NCBI GenBank assembly: GCA_948890655.1
Contig: CAQTYU010000002.1
Span: forward strand, 62,001-126,000
DNA: 64,000 nt
Reading direction: 5' to 3'
Source of the DNA: Christensenellaceae bacterium
GTDB taxonomy: Bacteria > Bacillota > Clostridia > Christensenellales > Borkfalkiaceae
Position 1 is the first letter of the stretch. The number at the start of each line of letters is the position of its first letter. This document shows, in pieces, positions 35,612-43,023 of the stretch. Below the pieces are notes generated by a model. That model ran no database searches. It saw only the letters and a program-made list of their open reading frames with translations, and was not told the origin of the DNA. The position numbers and the translations under genes were made by a program.

Positions 35612-38050
35612 ATGAGTAACAGTGCTATAACCGAAAAGGAAACCAAGGACTTAATAAAGGGGAAACTGTCGAGGTATTTCGGCGTTGCTCCCGCAGAAGC
35701 TACTAAGGACCAGGTTTATAAAGCTGTCGTAATGGTGGTCAGGGATATCCTGCTCGAAAAGAGACAGCACTTCCATAAAAAGGTAAAGGCAAAGCGCGCA
35801 AAACGCGTGTACTATCTGTGTATGGAATTTCTTATGGGTCGCTCGCTTAAAAACAGCTTATACAATTTAAGCGCGACGCAGGTCTTTGAAAAAGCGGTTC
35901 AATCATACGGCTATAATCTTGAAGATTTGTACGAACTCGAGCCCGACGCAGGCTTGGGTAACGGCGGTTTGGGCAGGCTCGCCGCTTGCTTTATGGACGC
36001 TTTGGCTACGGGCAATTACCCCGCAATGGGCTATTCTTTAAGGTATGAATACGGACTTTTCAAACAAAAAATAGTCGACGGTTGGCAGATTGAGTTGCCT
36101 GACGTGTGGCTTCCCGGCGGCGAAGCATGGCTTACCCAGAGAACGGATAAATCTTTCATCGTCAGATTTAACGGTCAGATTGAAGAAAAGTGGACGGAAA
36201 ACGGACTTCAGACCAATTACGTAAACTGCAACGAAGTTCAGGCAGTGGCTTACGATATGATGGTTTCCGGCAAAAACAGCGAAGCTGTTTCTGTTTTAAG
36301 GCTTTGGAAAGCTAAGCCCGTCACCGACTTCAATATGAAGCTGTTTTCACAGGGCGACTATTATCAGGCGATGACTGAAGACAACGACGCCGACCTTCTC
36401 ACTAAAGTTCTCTATCCCGCGGATAACCACAATGCGGGCAAATCGTTAAGGCTCAAACAACAGTACTTCCTGTGTTCCGCGTCGATTCAGAATATAGTGG
36501 AGGACCACAAGCACAGATATGGCAACCTTGCCGATTTACCCAAGCTTGCGGCAATTCATTTGAACGACACGCACCCCGCAATGGCCATTCCCGAGCTTAT
36601 GCGCGTGCTTATCGACGAATATTATTACGATTGGGATACTGCTTGGTCGATAACGACGTCAACCTGCGCGTACACAAACCATACGGTGCTTGCCGAAGCG
36701 CTTGAAACGTGGTCCGAGGACTTAATCGCAAGAACGATTCCGAGAATACATTCGATAATAAAGGAAATCAACAGACGTCTTTGCGAACGTCTTTGGGATA
36801 AATTCCCCGGCGAATGGGCAAAGATTTCCAGAATGTCGATAATCGAACACGAGCGCATAAAAATGGCAAACCTGTCTGTTTACGGCGGGCACAGCGTAAA
36901 CGGCGTCTCGGCGTTGCACAGCGATATAATTAAAACTTCGGTCTTCAAAGATTTCTACGATTTCACTCCCGAAAAGTTCACGAACGTTACGAACGGCATC
37001 GCGCACAGGCGCTGGTTGAACCAGTCTAACCCCGAGCTTGCCGCGCTCCTTGACGAGTGTATCGGCACTGGCTACGAGCTTGATGGCGCCCGCCTTGCGG
37101 ATCTCAAGAAGTTTGAAAACGACGAAAGCGTCTTAAAGCGCCTTGACGAAATTAAACTTATCAAGAAAAAGCAGTTCGCTGAATTTGCAAAAAAGAAACA
37201 GGGGCTTATTATCAACCCCGAAACAATGTTCGACGTGCAGGCAAAACGGCTTCACGAGTATAAGCGCCAGCTTCTGAACGTTCTAAACATAATCGACACG
37301 TATCTCGACTTAAACGACAACCCGAATAAGGAAGTAGTGCCCAAAACGTATATTTTCGGCGCAAAAGCGGCGCCCGGATACGCTATGGCGAAAAAGATAA
37401 TTAAACTCATAAATTATCTTGCCGCCGAAATAAAAAACAACCCTCAGGTGCGCGAAAAACTCAACGTCGTATATATGGAAGACTACAACGTATCTATGTC
37501 AGAAAAGCTTATGCCCGCATCTGAAGTTTCCGAACAAATTTCCCTCGCAGGCAAAGAGGCCAGCGGTACGGGCAATATGAAGTTTATGATTAACGGCGCG
37601 CTCACAATAGGCACGCTTGACGGCGCAAACGTAGAAATGGCGCAGGCTGTCGGTAAACAGAATATCTTCATATTCGGCTACAAAGCCAACGAGGTTGACG
37701 AGATTTGGCGCAACGGTTACAGTTCTAGCAAGTACTATAACGAGTCGCCCAAACTCCGCAGAATTATAGAAGCGCTGATTATCGGCTTTAACGGCGAATC
37801 TTTCTCGGAAATCGCAAATTATCTTTTAACCGATATGCCCGTAGCCGACCCGTATATGTGTATGGCAGACTTCGGCGCGTACAGCAACACACAGCACAAA
37901 ATTTCAAGACTGTATTCCAAAGATAAAATGACTTGGAACCAGATGTCGCTTCGCAACATCGCCGCCGCAGGAATTTTTGCCGCCGACAGAGCAATTGCTG
38001 AATACGCCAACAATATCTGGAATTTGAAAAGTTTAAAAACCGAAAAGTAA
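35612..38050 (+). CDS. glgP: Glycogen phosphorylase GlgP
   Basis: PLP enzyme releasing glucose-1-phosphate from glycogen, so synthesis and breakdown are encoded in one operon. The 812 residues carry EPDAGLGNGGLGRLAACFMD, RLHEYKRQ and EASGTGNMKFMINGALTIG, whose Lys binds PLP, followed by TLDGANVE. AGGAGA precedes the ATG. A strong 20-bp hairpin terminates the operon just after the stop. Confidence 0.97.
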   Translation: MSNSAITEKETKDLIKGKLSRYFGVAPAEATKDQVYKAVVMVVRDILLEKRQHFHKKVKAKRAKRVYYLCMEFLMGRSLKNSLYNLSATQVFEKAVQSYGYNLEDLYELEPDAGLGNGGLGRLAACFMDALATGNYPAMGYSLRYEYGLFKQKIVDGWQIELPDVWLPGGEAWLTQRTDKSFIVRFNGQIEEKWTENGLQTNYVNCNEVQAVAYDMMVSGKNSEAVSVLRLWKAKPVTDFNMKLFSQGDYYQAMTEDNDADLLTKVLYPADNHNAGKSLRLKQQYFLCSASIQNIVEDHKHRYGNLADLPKLAAIHLNDTHPAMAIPELMRVLIDEYYYDWDTAWSITTSTCAYTNHTVLAEALETWSEDLIARTIPRIHSIIKEINRRLCERLWDKFPGEWAKISRMSIIEHERIKMANLSVYGGHSVNGVSALHSDIIKTSVFKDFYDFTPEKFTNVTNGIAHRRWLNQSNPELAALLDECIGTGYELDGARLADLKKFENDESVLKRLDEIKLIKKKQFAEFAKKKQGLIINPETMFDVQAKRLHEYKRQLLNVLNIIDTYLDLNDNPNKEVVPKTYIFGAKAAPGYAMAKKIIKLINYLAAEIKNNPQVREKLNVVYMEDYNVSMSEKLMPASEVSEQISLAGKEASGTGNMKFMINGALTIGTLDGANVEMAQAVGKQNIFIFGYKANEVDEIWRNGYSSSKYYNESPKLRRIIEALIIGFNGESFSEIANYLLTDMPVADPYMCMADFGAYSNTQHKISRLYSKDKMTWNQMSLRNIAAAGIFAADRAIAEYANNIWNLKSLKTEK

Positions 38051-38051
38051 A

Positions 38052-38098
38052 ACAATATGTAAAAACGGGGCAATTATAGCCCCGTTTTTACATATTGT
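38052..38098 (+). terminator. Strong terminator of glycogen operon
   Basis: Perfect 20-bp inverted repeat (38052-38071 and 38079-38098) with loop AATTATA. The stem contains ACGGGGC/GCCCCGT and the T5 run. Its 3' arm overlaps copy E of the dispersed motif. Confidence 0.9.
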
Positions 38099-38113
38099 GT
38101 CTAACATAATACT
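38094..38113 (-). repeat. Dispersed 20-bp motif, copy E (after glgP, degenerate)
   Basis: Minus strand: 15 of 17 fixed bases match AGTACTATGT-N3-ACATAAT (AGTATTATGT-TAG-ACACAAT). It lies about 180 bp left of the dif-like palindrome. Confidence 0.5.
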
Positions 38114-38153
38114 TTACTAAAACGTTTTTTTTGCAACTTTTAAGCCGTTTTTT

Positions 38154-38173
38154 AGCAAATTTAAGCAAATTTG
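38154..38173 (+). repeat. Tandem 10-nt repeat in AT-rich noncoding region
   Basis: AGCAAATTTA followed directly by AGCAAATTTG. It lies in the 260-bp AT-rich region between glgP and the recombinase gene. The same region holds a small palindrome (CAAGA-TAAA-TCTTG, about 38199-38212) and a possible upstream promoter (TTGACA 38246-38251, 18-bp spacer, TATTCT 38270-38275). Confidence 0.5.
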
Positions 38174-38289
38174 GCTTTAAAATCTATAAAAAAAAACTCA
38201 AGATAAATCTTGTAAAATTTACTTAGAAATTCTTTAAAAAATGCCTTGACAAAGTATCTCTCCCCATGCTATTCTGTATTTAGCCCTCA

Positions 38290-38321
38290 ACACTTCGTAA
38301 AAGCTGTGTTTTACGAATAGT
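38290..38321. other. Candidate Xer recombination site (dif-like palindrome)
   Basis: Two inverted arms, TTCGTAAAA (38294-38302) and TTTTACGAA (38309-38317), flank the 6-bp centre GCTGTG. Extended to 13-bp arms, 11 of 13 positions remain paired. This is the arm-spacer-arm design of Xer sites. The left 11-bp arm ACTTCGTAAAA matches the Bacillus dif arm ACTTCCTAGAA at 9 of 11 positions. The site is 37 bp upstream of a XerS-like gene. It could instead be an operator, because it overlaps the -35 region of that gene's promoter (TATAAT at 38334-38339). Confidence 0.5.
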
Positions 38322-38358
38322 TTGATATACTTTTATAATAAAAGAGAAGTGCCCTACT

Positions 38359-39411
38359 ATGTCCAATTATTACGTTCAGCGCAACAATAAAAATCTGGAA
38401 ACAATCGAAAGACTTTTAGACGAAGATTTACCGTCGTTTTGTTACGACTATTTTCTTGCAATCGAAAGTCAGACCTCAACGCTCACACGGTTGAACTATG
38501 CTCACGACTTAAAGATATTTTTCTACTATTTGCAGGAAAAGAAGTTCCGCAAGTCTAAGACGGTCAAGGAAATGACCCTTGACGATATGGAAGCCGTCAC
38601 AGGCAACGACGTCGAGTATTTCCTCGGTTTCCTCTCCCGCTATTTCTACAATGGGAAAGAACACGTCTGCAACGACCGCGCCAAGGCAAGAAAGCTCTCC
38701 TCCGTTCGCGCAATGTTCAAGCACTTTTTCAATAAAGGTTTCATTAGCGTCGATAATACCGCTAAGGTTTCAACGCCGAAACTGCACGAAAAGCCCATTA
38801 TACGGCTTGACGGCGATGAGGTATTTGATATTATCGATACTGCGGAAAGCGGCGACGGACTCTCCCCCCATCAGCGCGCCTATCACGAAAAAAATAAGGT
38901 TCGCGACACTGCGATATTAATGCTTTTTCTCGGCACGGGTATCCGTATCAGCGAGCTTGTCGGGCTCAACAATGACGATATAAACTTTAAGGATAACTCT
39001 TTCGTTGTAACCAGAAAGGGCGGCAACAAGTCGATTTTGTACTTTGACGACGACGTTGCTGCGGCTTTGCAGCGCTACCTTGATTATAAAGAAATGAATT
39101 ACGAAGATTTGAAAGAACCTAACGCTCTCTTCGTGTCTTCTAACCGAAGCCGTGTTACCGTCCGCGCCGTTGAAAATATGGTAAAAAAGTACGCCAAAAT
39201 CGTCTCACCCCTCAAAAAAATTTCACCCCACAAACTGCGCTCGACGTACGGCACTCAGCTTTACAAAGCTACGGGCGATATTTATATCGTTGCCGATGTT
39301 TTGGGGCATAAAGACGTAAACACTACAAGAAAGCACTACGCCGCAATAAGCGACGAAAACCGCCGCGGCGTCGTCGGCAAAGTCAAGCTAACGCGTGATG
39401 ACGAGGAATAA
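38359..39411 (+). CDS. Tyrosine recombinase, XerS-like
   Basis: Site-specific recombinase predicted to resolve chromosome dimers. The 350-residue length and layout resemble the single-recombinase XerS type more than the roughly 300-residue XerC/XerD. This includes a longer N-terminus (about 30 residues) and a HQRAYHEKNKVRD insertion before the catalytic domain. All active-site residues are present: Arg196 (GIRISEL), Lys220 (TRKGG), His291 and Arg294 (PHKLR), His317 (LGH), Tyr327 (KHYAAI). It lacks a strong ribosome-binding site. A dif-like palindrome lies directly upstream. No phage or transposon genes are adjacent, which favours a housekeeping role. Confidence 0.85.
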   Translation: MSNYYVQRNNKNLETIERLLDEDLPSFCYDYFLAIESQTSTLTRLNYAHDLKIFFYYLQEKKFRKSKTVKEMTLDDMEAVTGNDVEYFLGFLSRYFYNGKEHVCNDRAKARKLSSVRAMFKHFFNKGFISVDNTAKVSTPKLHEKPIIRLDGDEVFDIIDTAESGDGLSPHQRAYHEKNKVRDTAILMLFLGTGIRISELVGLNNDDINFKDNSFVVTRKGGNKSILYFDDDVAAALQRYLDYKEMNYEDLKEPNALFVSSNRSRVTVRAVENMVKKYAKIVSPLKKISPHKLRSTYGTQLYKATGDIYIVADVLGHKDVNTTRKHYAAISDENRRGVVGKVKLTRDDEE

Positions 39412-39420
39412 AGATAAAAA

Positions 39421-39446
39421 CCGCCGAGTGTAGAAACACTCGGCGG
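39421..39446. terminator. Terminator between recombinase and Cys-rich gene
   Basis: Stem CCGCCGAGTGT / ACACTCGGCGG with loop AGAA. A T run follows on the minus strand, so it ends the small - strand gene and perhaps also the recombinase gene. Confidence 0.85.
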
Positions 39447-39462
39447 CAATTCTTTTAAAAAT

Positions 39463-39639
39463 TTACTCTTCCTCTTCCATAATGATTTTATCGATTTTAA
39501 TCACTGCGTCGTCGCGTATGTCCAGACACTTTCCGCAGTTATCACAAATTTTCAGCGGGTCTAAATCGCAAATATCGCACTCCCCGCAATCGATGCATTC
39601 CCTGTCGTACAGCACGCACTCCCGCTTTTCAACTTTCAT
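39463..39639 (-). CDS. Small Cys-rich (8 Cys) protein, possible metal or Fe-S binder
   Basis: The minus strand encodes 58 residues from an ATG at 39639, with GAGGTG eight bases before it. The sequence begins MKVEKRECVLYDRECIDCG. Its cysteines are at 8, 15, 18, 21, 24, 32, 35 and 38: a CxxCxxCxxC cluster followed by CDNCGKC, and an acidic C-terminus (MEEEE). Similar tiny Cys-rich proteins occur in Clostridia, but I know of no established function; iron-sulfur or zinc binding is inferred. A promoter TTGTAT-N17-TAAAAT (39685-39657) lies upstream and a terminator downstream, so it is an independent gene, divergent from lexA. Confidence 0.78.
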   Translation of the reverse strand: MKVEKRECVLYDRECIDCGECDICDLDPLKICDNCGKCLDIRDDAVIKIDKIIMEEEE

Positions 39640-39656
39640 ATTAACACCTCAACGCT

Positions 39657-39685
39657 ATTTTAAAACTAATCGCTCAAAAATACAA
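39657..39685 (-). promoter_or_regulatory. Promoter of small Cys-rich gene
   Basis: Minus strand: TTGTAT (39685-39680), 17-bp spacer, TAAAAT (39662-39657), 18 bp before the ATG. Confidence 0.6.
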
Positions 39686-39706
39686 GCGAATTTTATAAAC
39701 TTTTGT

Positions 39707-39741
39707 TTGATTTTTTTAAAAACATCTGTTACAATGTTTTT
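39707..39741 (+). promoter_or_regulatory. lexA promoter with candidate LexA operator
   Basis: TTGATT (39707-39712), 17-bp spacer, TACAAT (39730-39735). Between them, AACATCTGTT (39721-39730) matches the core of the Gram-positive SOS box (AACATATGTT) at 9 of 10 positions. A wider inverted repeat AAAAACAT-N8-ATGTTTTT (39718-39741) surrounds it. The position fits autorepression. Confidence 0.5.
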
Positions 39742-39753
39742 AAGAGGAAATTT

Positions 39754-40350
39754 ATGAAACGAGAAACCGAAAAATTAAAGAACGAAGAAGCAGTTTTCTC
39801 CTTTATTCAGAAGTTTATTGCAGAAAACGGATATGCTCCCTGCGTTCGCGAAGTGTGCAGCGCTTGCAATATCAAGTCCACTGCCACTGTTTTCAATATA
39901 ATCAACCGTCTGAAAGATAAAGGTCTTTTGGAAAAATCGGATGTAAAGCGCCGTGCAATTGCCTTAAAAAGTAAAGCACTTTCCGTTCCCGTACTAGGCA
40001 CGGTTGCCGCAGGTCAACCCCTCTTTGCGGCGGAAAGTTACGAGGGCTACGTTTCTCTGCCCGACAATTATTTTTCGGGTGACGACCTCTTTATGCTTAA
40101 CGTTAAAGGCTCGTCAATGATAAAAATCGGTATGTTCGACGGCGATAAGGTAGTAGTCAGAAAGCAGGAAACCGCAGGCAACGGCGATATCGTCGTAGCT
40201 TTGGTTGAAGACAGTGCTACGGTTAAACGCTTTTTCAAACGCGACGGCAAGATAATTCTTCACCCCGAAAACGACGATATGGAAGACTTTATTTTCGATA
40301 ACGTTTCAATTCTCGGCAAAGTCGTAGGGCTTATCAGAAACATAAATTAA
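39754..40350 (+). CDS. lexA: SOS repressor LexA
   Basis: Repressor of DNA-damage genes that self-cleaves when RecA is activated. The start is the ATG at 39754, after AAGAGGA. An upstream in-frame ATG at 39703 lies in the promoter and is rejected. Of 198 residues, 1-70 form the winged-helix domain (YAPCVREVCSACNIKSTATVFNII). The peptidase S24 domain has the Ala86-Gly87 cleavage site (TVAAGQPL), Ser121 (GSSM) and Lys158 (SATVKRF). All residues needed for autocleavage are present. Confidence 0.94.
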   Translation: MKRETEKLKNEEAVFSFIQKFIAENGYAPCVREVCSACNIKSTATVFNIINRLKDKGLLEKSDVKRRAIALKSKALSVPVLGTVAAGQPLFAAESYEGYVSLPDNYFSGDDLFMLNVKGSSMIKIGMFDGDKVVVRKQETAGNGDIVVALVEDSATVKRFFKRDGKIILHPENDDMEDFIFDNVSILGKVVGLIRNIN

Positions 40351-40355
40351 GATAT

Positions 40356-40385
40356 AATAGGCGGGCGCAAAAGCGCCCGCCTATT
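40356..40385. terminator. Bidirectional terminator between lexA and CDF gene
   Basis: 13-bp stem AATAGGCGGGCGC / GCGCCCGCCTATT with an AAAA loop. It overlaps the stop codon of the convergent CDF gene. Confidence 0.8.
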
Positions 40386-41287
40386 TAGCTTTCATTCTGT
40401 TCTTCAATTTCGCAGGGGTTCACGTGAACCGTAATATGCTTCACAAGCGGAAAGTTCTGCTCTATTCCCCTGTGTACGTTTTCCGCAATTTCGTGTGCAC
40501 TGTAAAGCGGCAAGTTGCCGTTGCAGGCAATTTCGGCAATTACGTAAATTCGGTTTCCGAACTTTCTGGTCATTAAATCGTCAACACGCACAACTCCCTC
40601 GAACGACGAAATAAACTCTCTTATCTCACCCTCCGTCTTTTCGTCGCACGCTTCGTCTGTCATTTTGTTTATCGCGTCGATAAATATTCTGACGGCGGCA
40701 ATAATAATCATCAGGCAAATCACAAGGCACGCAACGCTGTCCAGAACGGGCACTCCGCAAATCGCACCGACGACGCCGATAAGGCTTCCTATTGACGAAA
40801 GCGCGTCCGTGCGGTGATGCCAGGCGTCGGCTTTCAGCGCCGAGGAATTAACCTTTTTAGCCGCAACAATAGTGTACCAAAACATAATTTCTTTCACGAC
40901 TATTGAAACAGCGGCGGCGACCAGTGCGATTATTCTCGGAGTTTCAAAGTTCAGATATTCGCCCGTCACGATATTTTTAATGCCTGTATAACCGATTCCC
41001 GCACCCGTCGCGAGCAATACCATTGCAAGAATAACCGCAGCAACGCACTCATAGCGTTCGTGCCCGAACTGGTGCCGCTTATCGGCCTTTTTCGCCGAAA
41101 CTTTTACGCCTATTAAAACTATCACCGTCGAAAACACGTCGGAAGCCGAGTGTACCGCGTCGGAAATAAGTGCCATAGACGCTCCGAAAATTCCTGCAAG
41201 CAATTTAAAAACCGTCAACGCGAAATTGGCGATAATAGTAACTATTGAAGTTTTGACTGCAATTTTCTCAATATCGGTATTATCCAA
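40385..41287 (-). CDS. Cation diffusion facilitator (CDF) transporter
   Basis: Proton-coupled efflux of a divalent metal (Zn, Co, Mn or Fe; not resolvable by eye) across the cytoplasmic membrane. The 300 residues have six hydrophobic helices. The metal-site motifs are SDAVHSASDVF (helix 2) and DAWHHRTDALSS (helix 5), both HxxxD type, and GHERYE follows the first. A cytoplasmic C-terminal dimerisation domain (from about residue 210) ends the protein. It is transcribed alone on the minus strand, divergent from tRNA-Thr. Confidence 0.93.
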   Translation of the reverse strand: MDNTDIEKIAVKTSIVTIIANFALTVFKLLAGIFGASMALISDAVHSASDVFSTVIVLIGVKVSAKKADKRHQFGHERYECVAAVILAMVLLATGAGIGYTGIKNIVTGEYLNFETPRIIALVAAAVSIVVKEIMFWYTIVAAKKVNSSALKADAWHHRTDALSSIGSLIGVVGAICGVPVLDSVACLVICLMIIIAAVRIFIDAINKMTDEACDEKTEGEIREFISSFEGVVRVDDLMTRKFGNRIYVIAEIACNGNLPLYSAHEIAENVHRGIEQNFPLVKHITVHVNPCEIEEQNES

Positions 41288-41326
41288 TGTTTCTCCAACT
41301 TTTAATTAAATTTTGTCAAAAATAAA

Positions 41327-41355
41327 TTGACATTATACTCTTTTTTAAATATAAT
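41327..41355 (+). promoter_or_regulatory. Promoter of tRNA-Thr
   Basis: Consensus TTGACA (41327-41332), 17-bp spacer, TATAAT (41350-41355), 17 bp before the tRNA. Confidence 0.9.
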
Positions 41356-41372
41356 ATTCAAGTAAGTTAAAT

Positions 41373-41448
<76 letters not shown>

Positions 41449-41450
41449 TT

Positions 41451-41479
41451 AAGGTCTTTCCGTTTGGAAAGACCTTTTT
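41451..41479 (+). terminator. Terminator of tRNA-Thr
   Basis: Stem AAGGTCTTTCC / GGAAAGACCTT with loop GTTT and a T tail. Confidence 0.9.
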
Positions 41480-41542
41480 ACATCGGTTAAGTCATCCGGC
41501 TCAGACTAGACCATTCTTTGGGAAGGGTTTTATTTTTAAAAT

Positions 41543-41572
41543 GCCGCGCGTGCCGTTTTTGGCACGCGCGGC
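41543..41572 (-). terminator. Terminator of 126-aa gene
   Basis: 12-bp GC-rich stem GCCGCGCGTGCC / GGCACGCGCGGC with a six-base loop. On the minus strand it follows the stop of the 126-aa gene; the downstream tail is AT-rich (ATTTTAAAAATAAAA). Confidence 0.8.
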
Positions 41573-41595
41573 TTATTTTCTATTTCAAAACTAAA

Positions 41596-41976
41596 TTAGC
41601 GCGCTTTTTTCGCAACTGCAATTCTTATGCGTTTTTTGGGCGCTTCCACAACCGCTTCCGACACCGTTTCTTCGGCAACAGCAATTTCTTTTTCGGTTTC
41701 TTCAAGCTTAAAACTGTTGTACACTTCCTCGGGCACTTCCACGTCCAAGCCCTCTGCGTGCTTCATTTTAACGTATGCGTGTGCACAGGGATAACGAACG
41801 CTCTTATCACAAAAATCGCAAAAAGGCGCATATTCGCCGCATAAATCCCGTTTTAATCTTTGGCTGTTCAGCATTTTATCAACGTCAATAACAGCTTGAA
41901 GATTTTGTACGTTTTCGCCCGTCAAATGGGTGGGCATAGTTAACAATAATTTCAAAGGTTCCTGACTGTTCCACAT
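41596..41976 (-). CDS. Hypothetical protein with four-Cys cluster and basic tail
   Basis: I do not recognise the family. The 126 residues contain a cluster CGEYAPFCDFCDKSVRYPC (Cys46, 53, 56, 64) followed by His66, a plausible zinc site. An acidic Glu/Val/Ala stretch (residues 90-112) and a basic end (PKKRIRIAVAKKAR) follow. AAGGAG stands ten bases before the ATG. It has its own terminator and lies between tRNA-Thr and the fruK-like gene. Confidence 0.65.
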   Translation of the reverse strand: MWNSQEPLKLLLTMPTHLTGENVQNLQAVIDVDKMLNSQRLKRDLCGEYAPFCDFCDKSVRYPCAHAYVKMKHAEGLDVEVPEEVYNSFKLEETEKEIAVAEETVSEAVVEAPKKRIRIAVAKKAR

Positions 41977-42036
41977 ATTGCATTTTCTCCTTACCGTACA
42001 TTATATATTAAATAACAGAATTTTTCAAGCTTTTAA

Positions 42037-42960
42037 TCAAATTTCTTTTACCGTAAGCGCGGCAAGTATTTCTTCGTATTTTTCTTTACTGAACGAAATA
42101 CTGTGCGGCGAAGTAACCGCCGCCGTTCCTGCCGCAACTCCGCACCTTAACACTTCCTGCAAATCTCCGCCCTTGGTAAGCGCATTAGTTGCCGCCGCCA
42201 CCATTCCGTCGCCCGCACCCAAAGTCGAGTTCATTGCCACGTTCACGCTTTTGCAGAAATAATTTTTAGTTCCGTCGGTTATGACTGCTCCTTGTTTCCC
42301 AAGCGACAAAAGCACGCGCTTTGCCCCCCTGTCTAAAAGCTCGTAACAACCCGAAAGTAGCTCTTCCTTGCTCCTGATTTTCCGTTTAAGCGTTCTCTCA
42401 AGCTCTTCGATGTTCGGCTTTATCAGGTCCACCCCGCATTTAAGCGCCTCTTTCAGACGGTCGCCCTCGGTATCCACTACTTTTTTGACATGAGCGGGAA
42501 CGGCGTTTAAAATTTCGCCGTAATAATCGGGTGTCATACCCCTTGCAAGACTTCCCGAAACCACAACTGCCTCACAGCTCGAAGAAAGCTGTTTCACCAG
42601 CCCGATAAGCGCCTTGCGGTTCTCTTCGCTCACTTCCGCGCTTACGTCGTCGACCTCGGTCAGCATCGACTTCATATCAATAAATTTGTAATTTTCCCTT
42701 ACTCGTCCTTCGTTCCAAACGAATTTATAAGGCACGCCCTCGCGGTGCAATTCCTGCTCAAATTGATTGCCGTTGCCCTCATACATAAAGCCCGTAGCGA
42801 AAACGTTGCTTTTAAGGCGTGCAAGCCCGATTGCCACGTTCAACGCTTTACCTGTAAAGAAAATTCTCTTGTTGATAATCTTATGCGACTTTCCCACGGC
42901 GAGAGAATCAACCTCTATGTTTACGTCAATACAAGGACTTAAGCAGATCGTCAATATCAT
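42037..42960 (-). CDS. 1-phosphofructokinase family hexose kinase (PfkB fold)
   Basis: Ribokinase-fold kinase phosphorylating a sugar phosphate, most likely fructose-1-phosphate or tagatose-6-phosphate. The 307 residues contain LSPCIDVNIEVDSLAVGK, TGKALNVAIGLARL, VDTEGDRLKEAL, IKPNIEELERTL and the anion-hole/catalytic motif TLGAGDGMVAAA. No fructose PTS gene adjoins, so the substrate is unclear. It follows pfkA on the minus strand after a hairpin, with AGGGGA before the ATG. Confidence 0.88.
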   Translation of the reverse strand: MILTICLSPCIDVNIEVDSLAVGKSHKIINKRIFFTGKALNVAIGLARLKSNVFATGFMYEGNGNQFEQELHREGVPYKFVWNEGRVRENYKFIDMKSMLTEVDDVSAEVSEENRKALIGLVKQLSSSCEAVVVSGSLARGMTPDYYGEILNAVPAHVKKVVDTEGDRLKEALKCGVDLIKPNIEELERTLKRKIRSKEELLSGCYELLDRGAKRVLLSLGKQGAVITDGTKNYFCKSVNVAMNSTLGAGDGMVAAATNALTKGGDLQEVLRCGVAAGTAAVTSPHSISFSKEKYEEILAALTVKEI

Positions 42961-42985
42961 TTATTTTTCCCCTGTTATAAAGTAA

Positions 42986-43009
42986 AAGCCGCCATAAATA
43001 AAGCGGCTT
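42986..43009 (-). terminator. Hairpin between pfkA and fruK-like gene
   Basis: Minus strand stem AAGCCGC / GCGGCTT followed by TTTTA. It is a weak terminator that may reduce readthrough into the kinase gene. Confidence 0.6.
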
Positions 43010-43023
43010 AAAGTTTTTTAATG

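Noticed and set aside
38246..38275. TTGACA-N18-TATTCT as a confident promoter of the recombinase gene
   Set aside because: The -10 is poor and a TATAAT lies closer to the gene; kept only as a remark.
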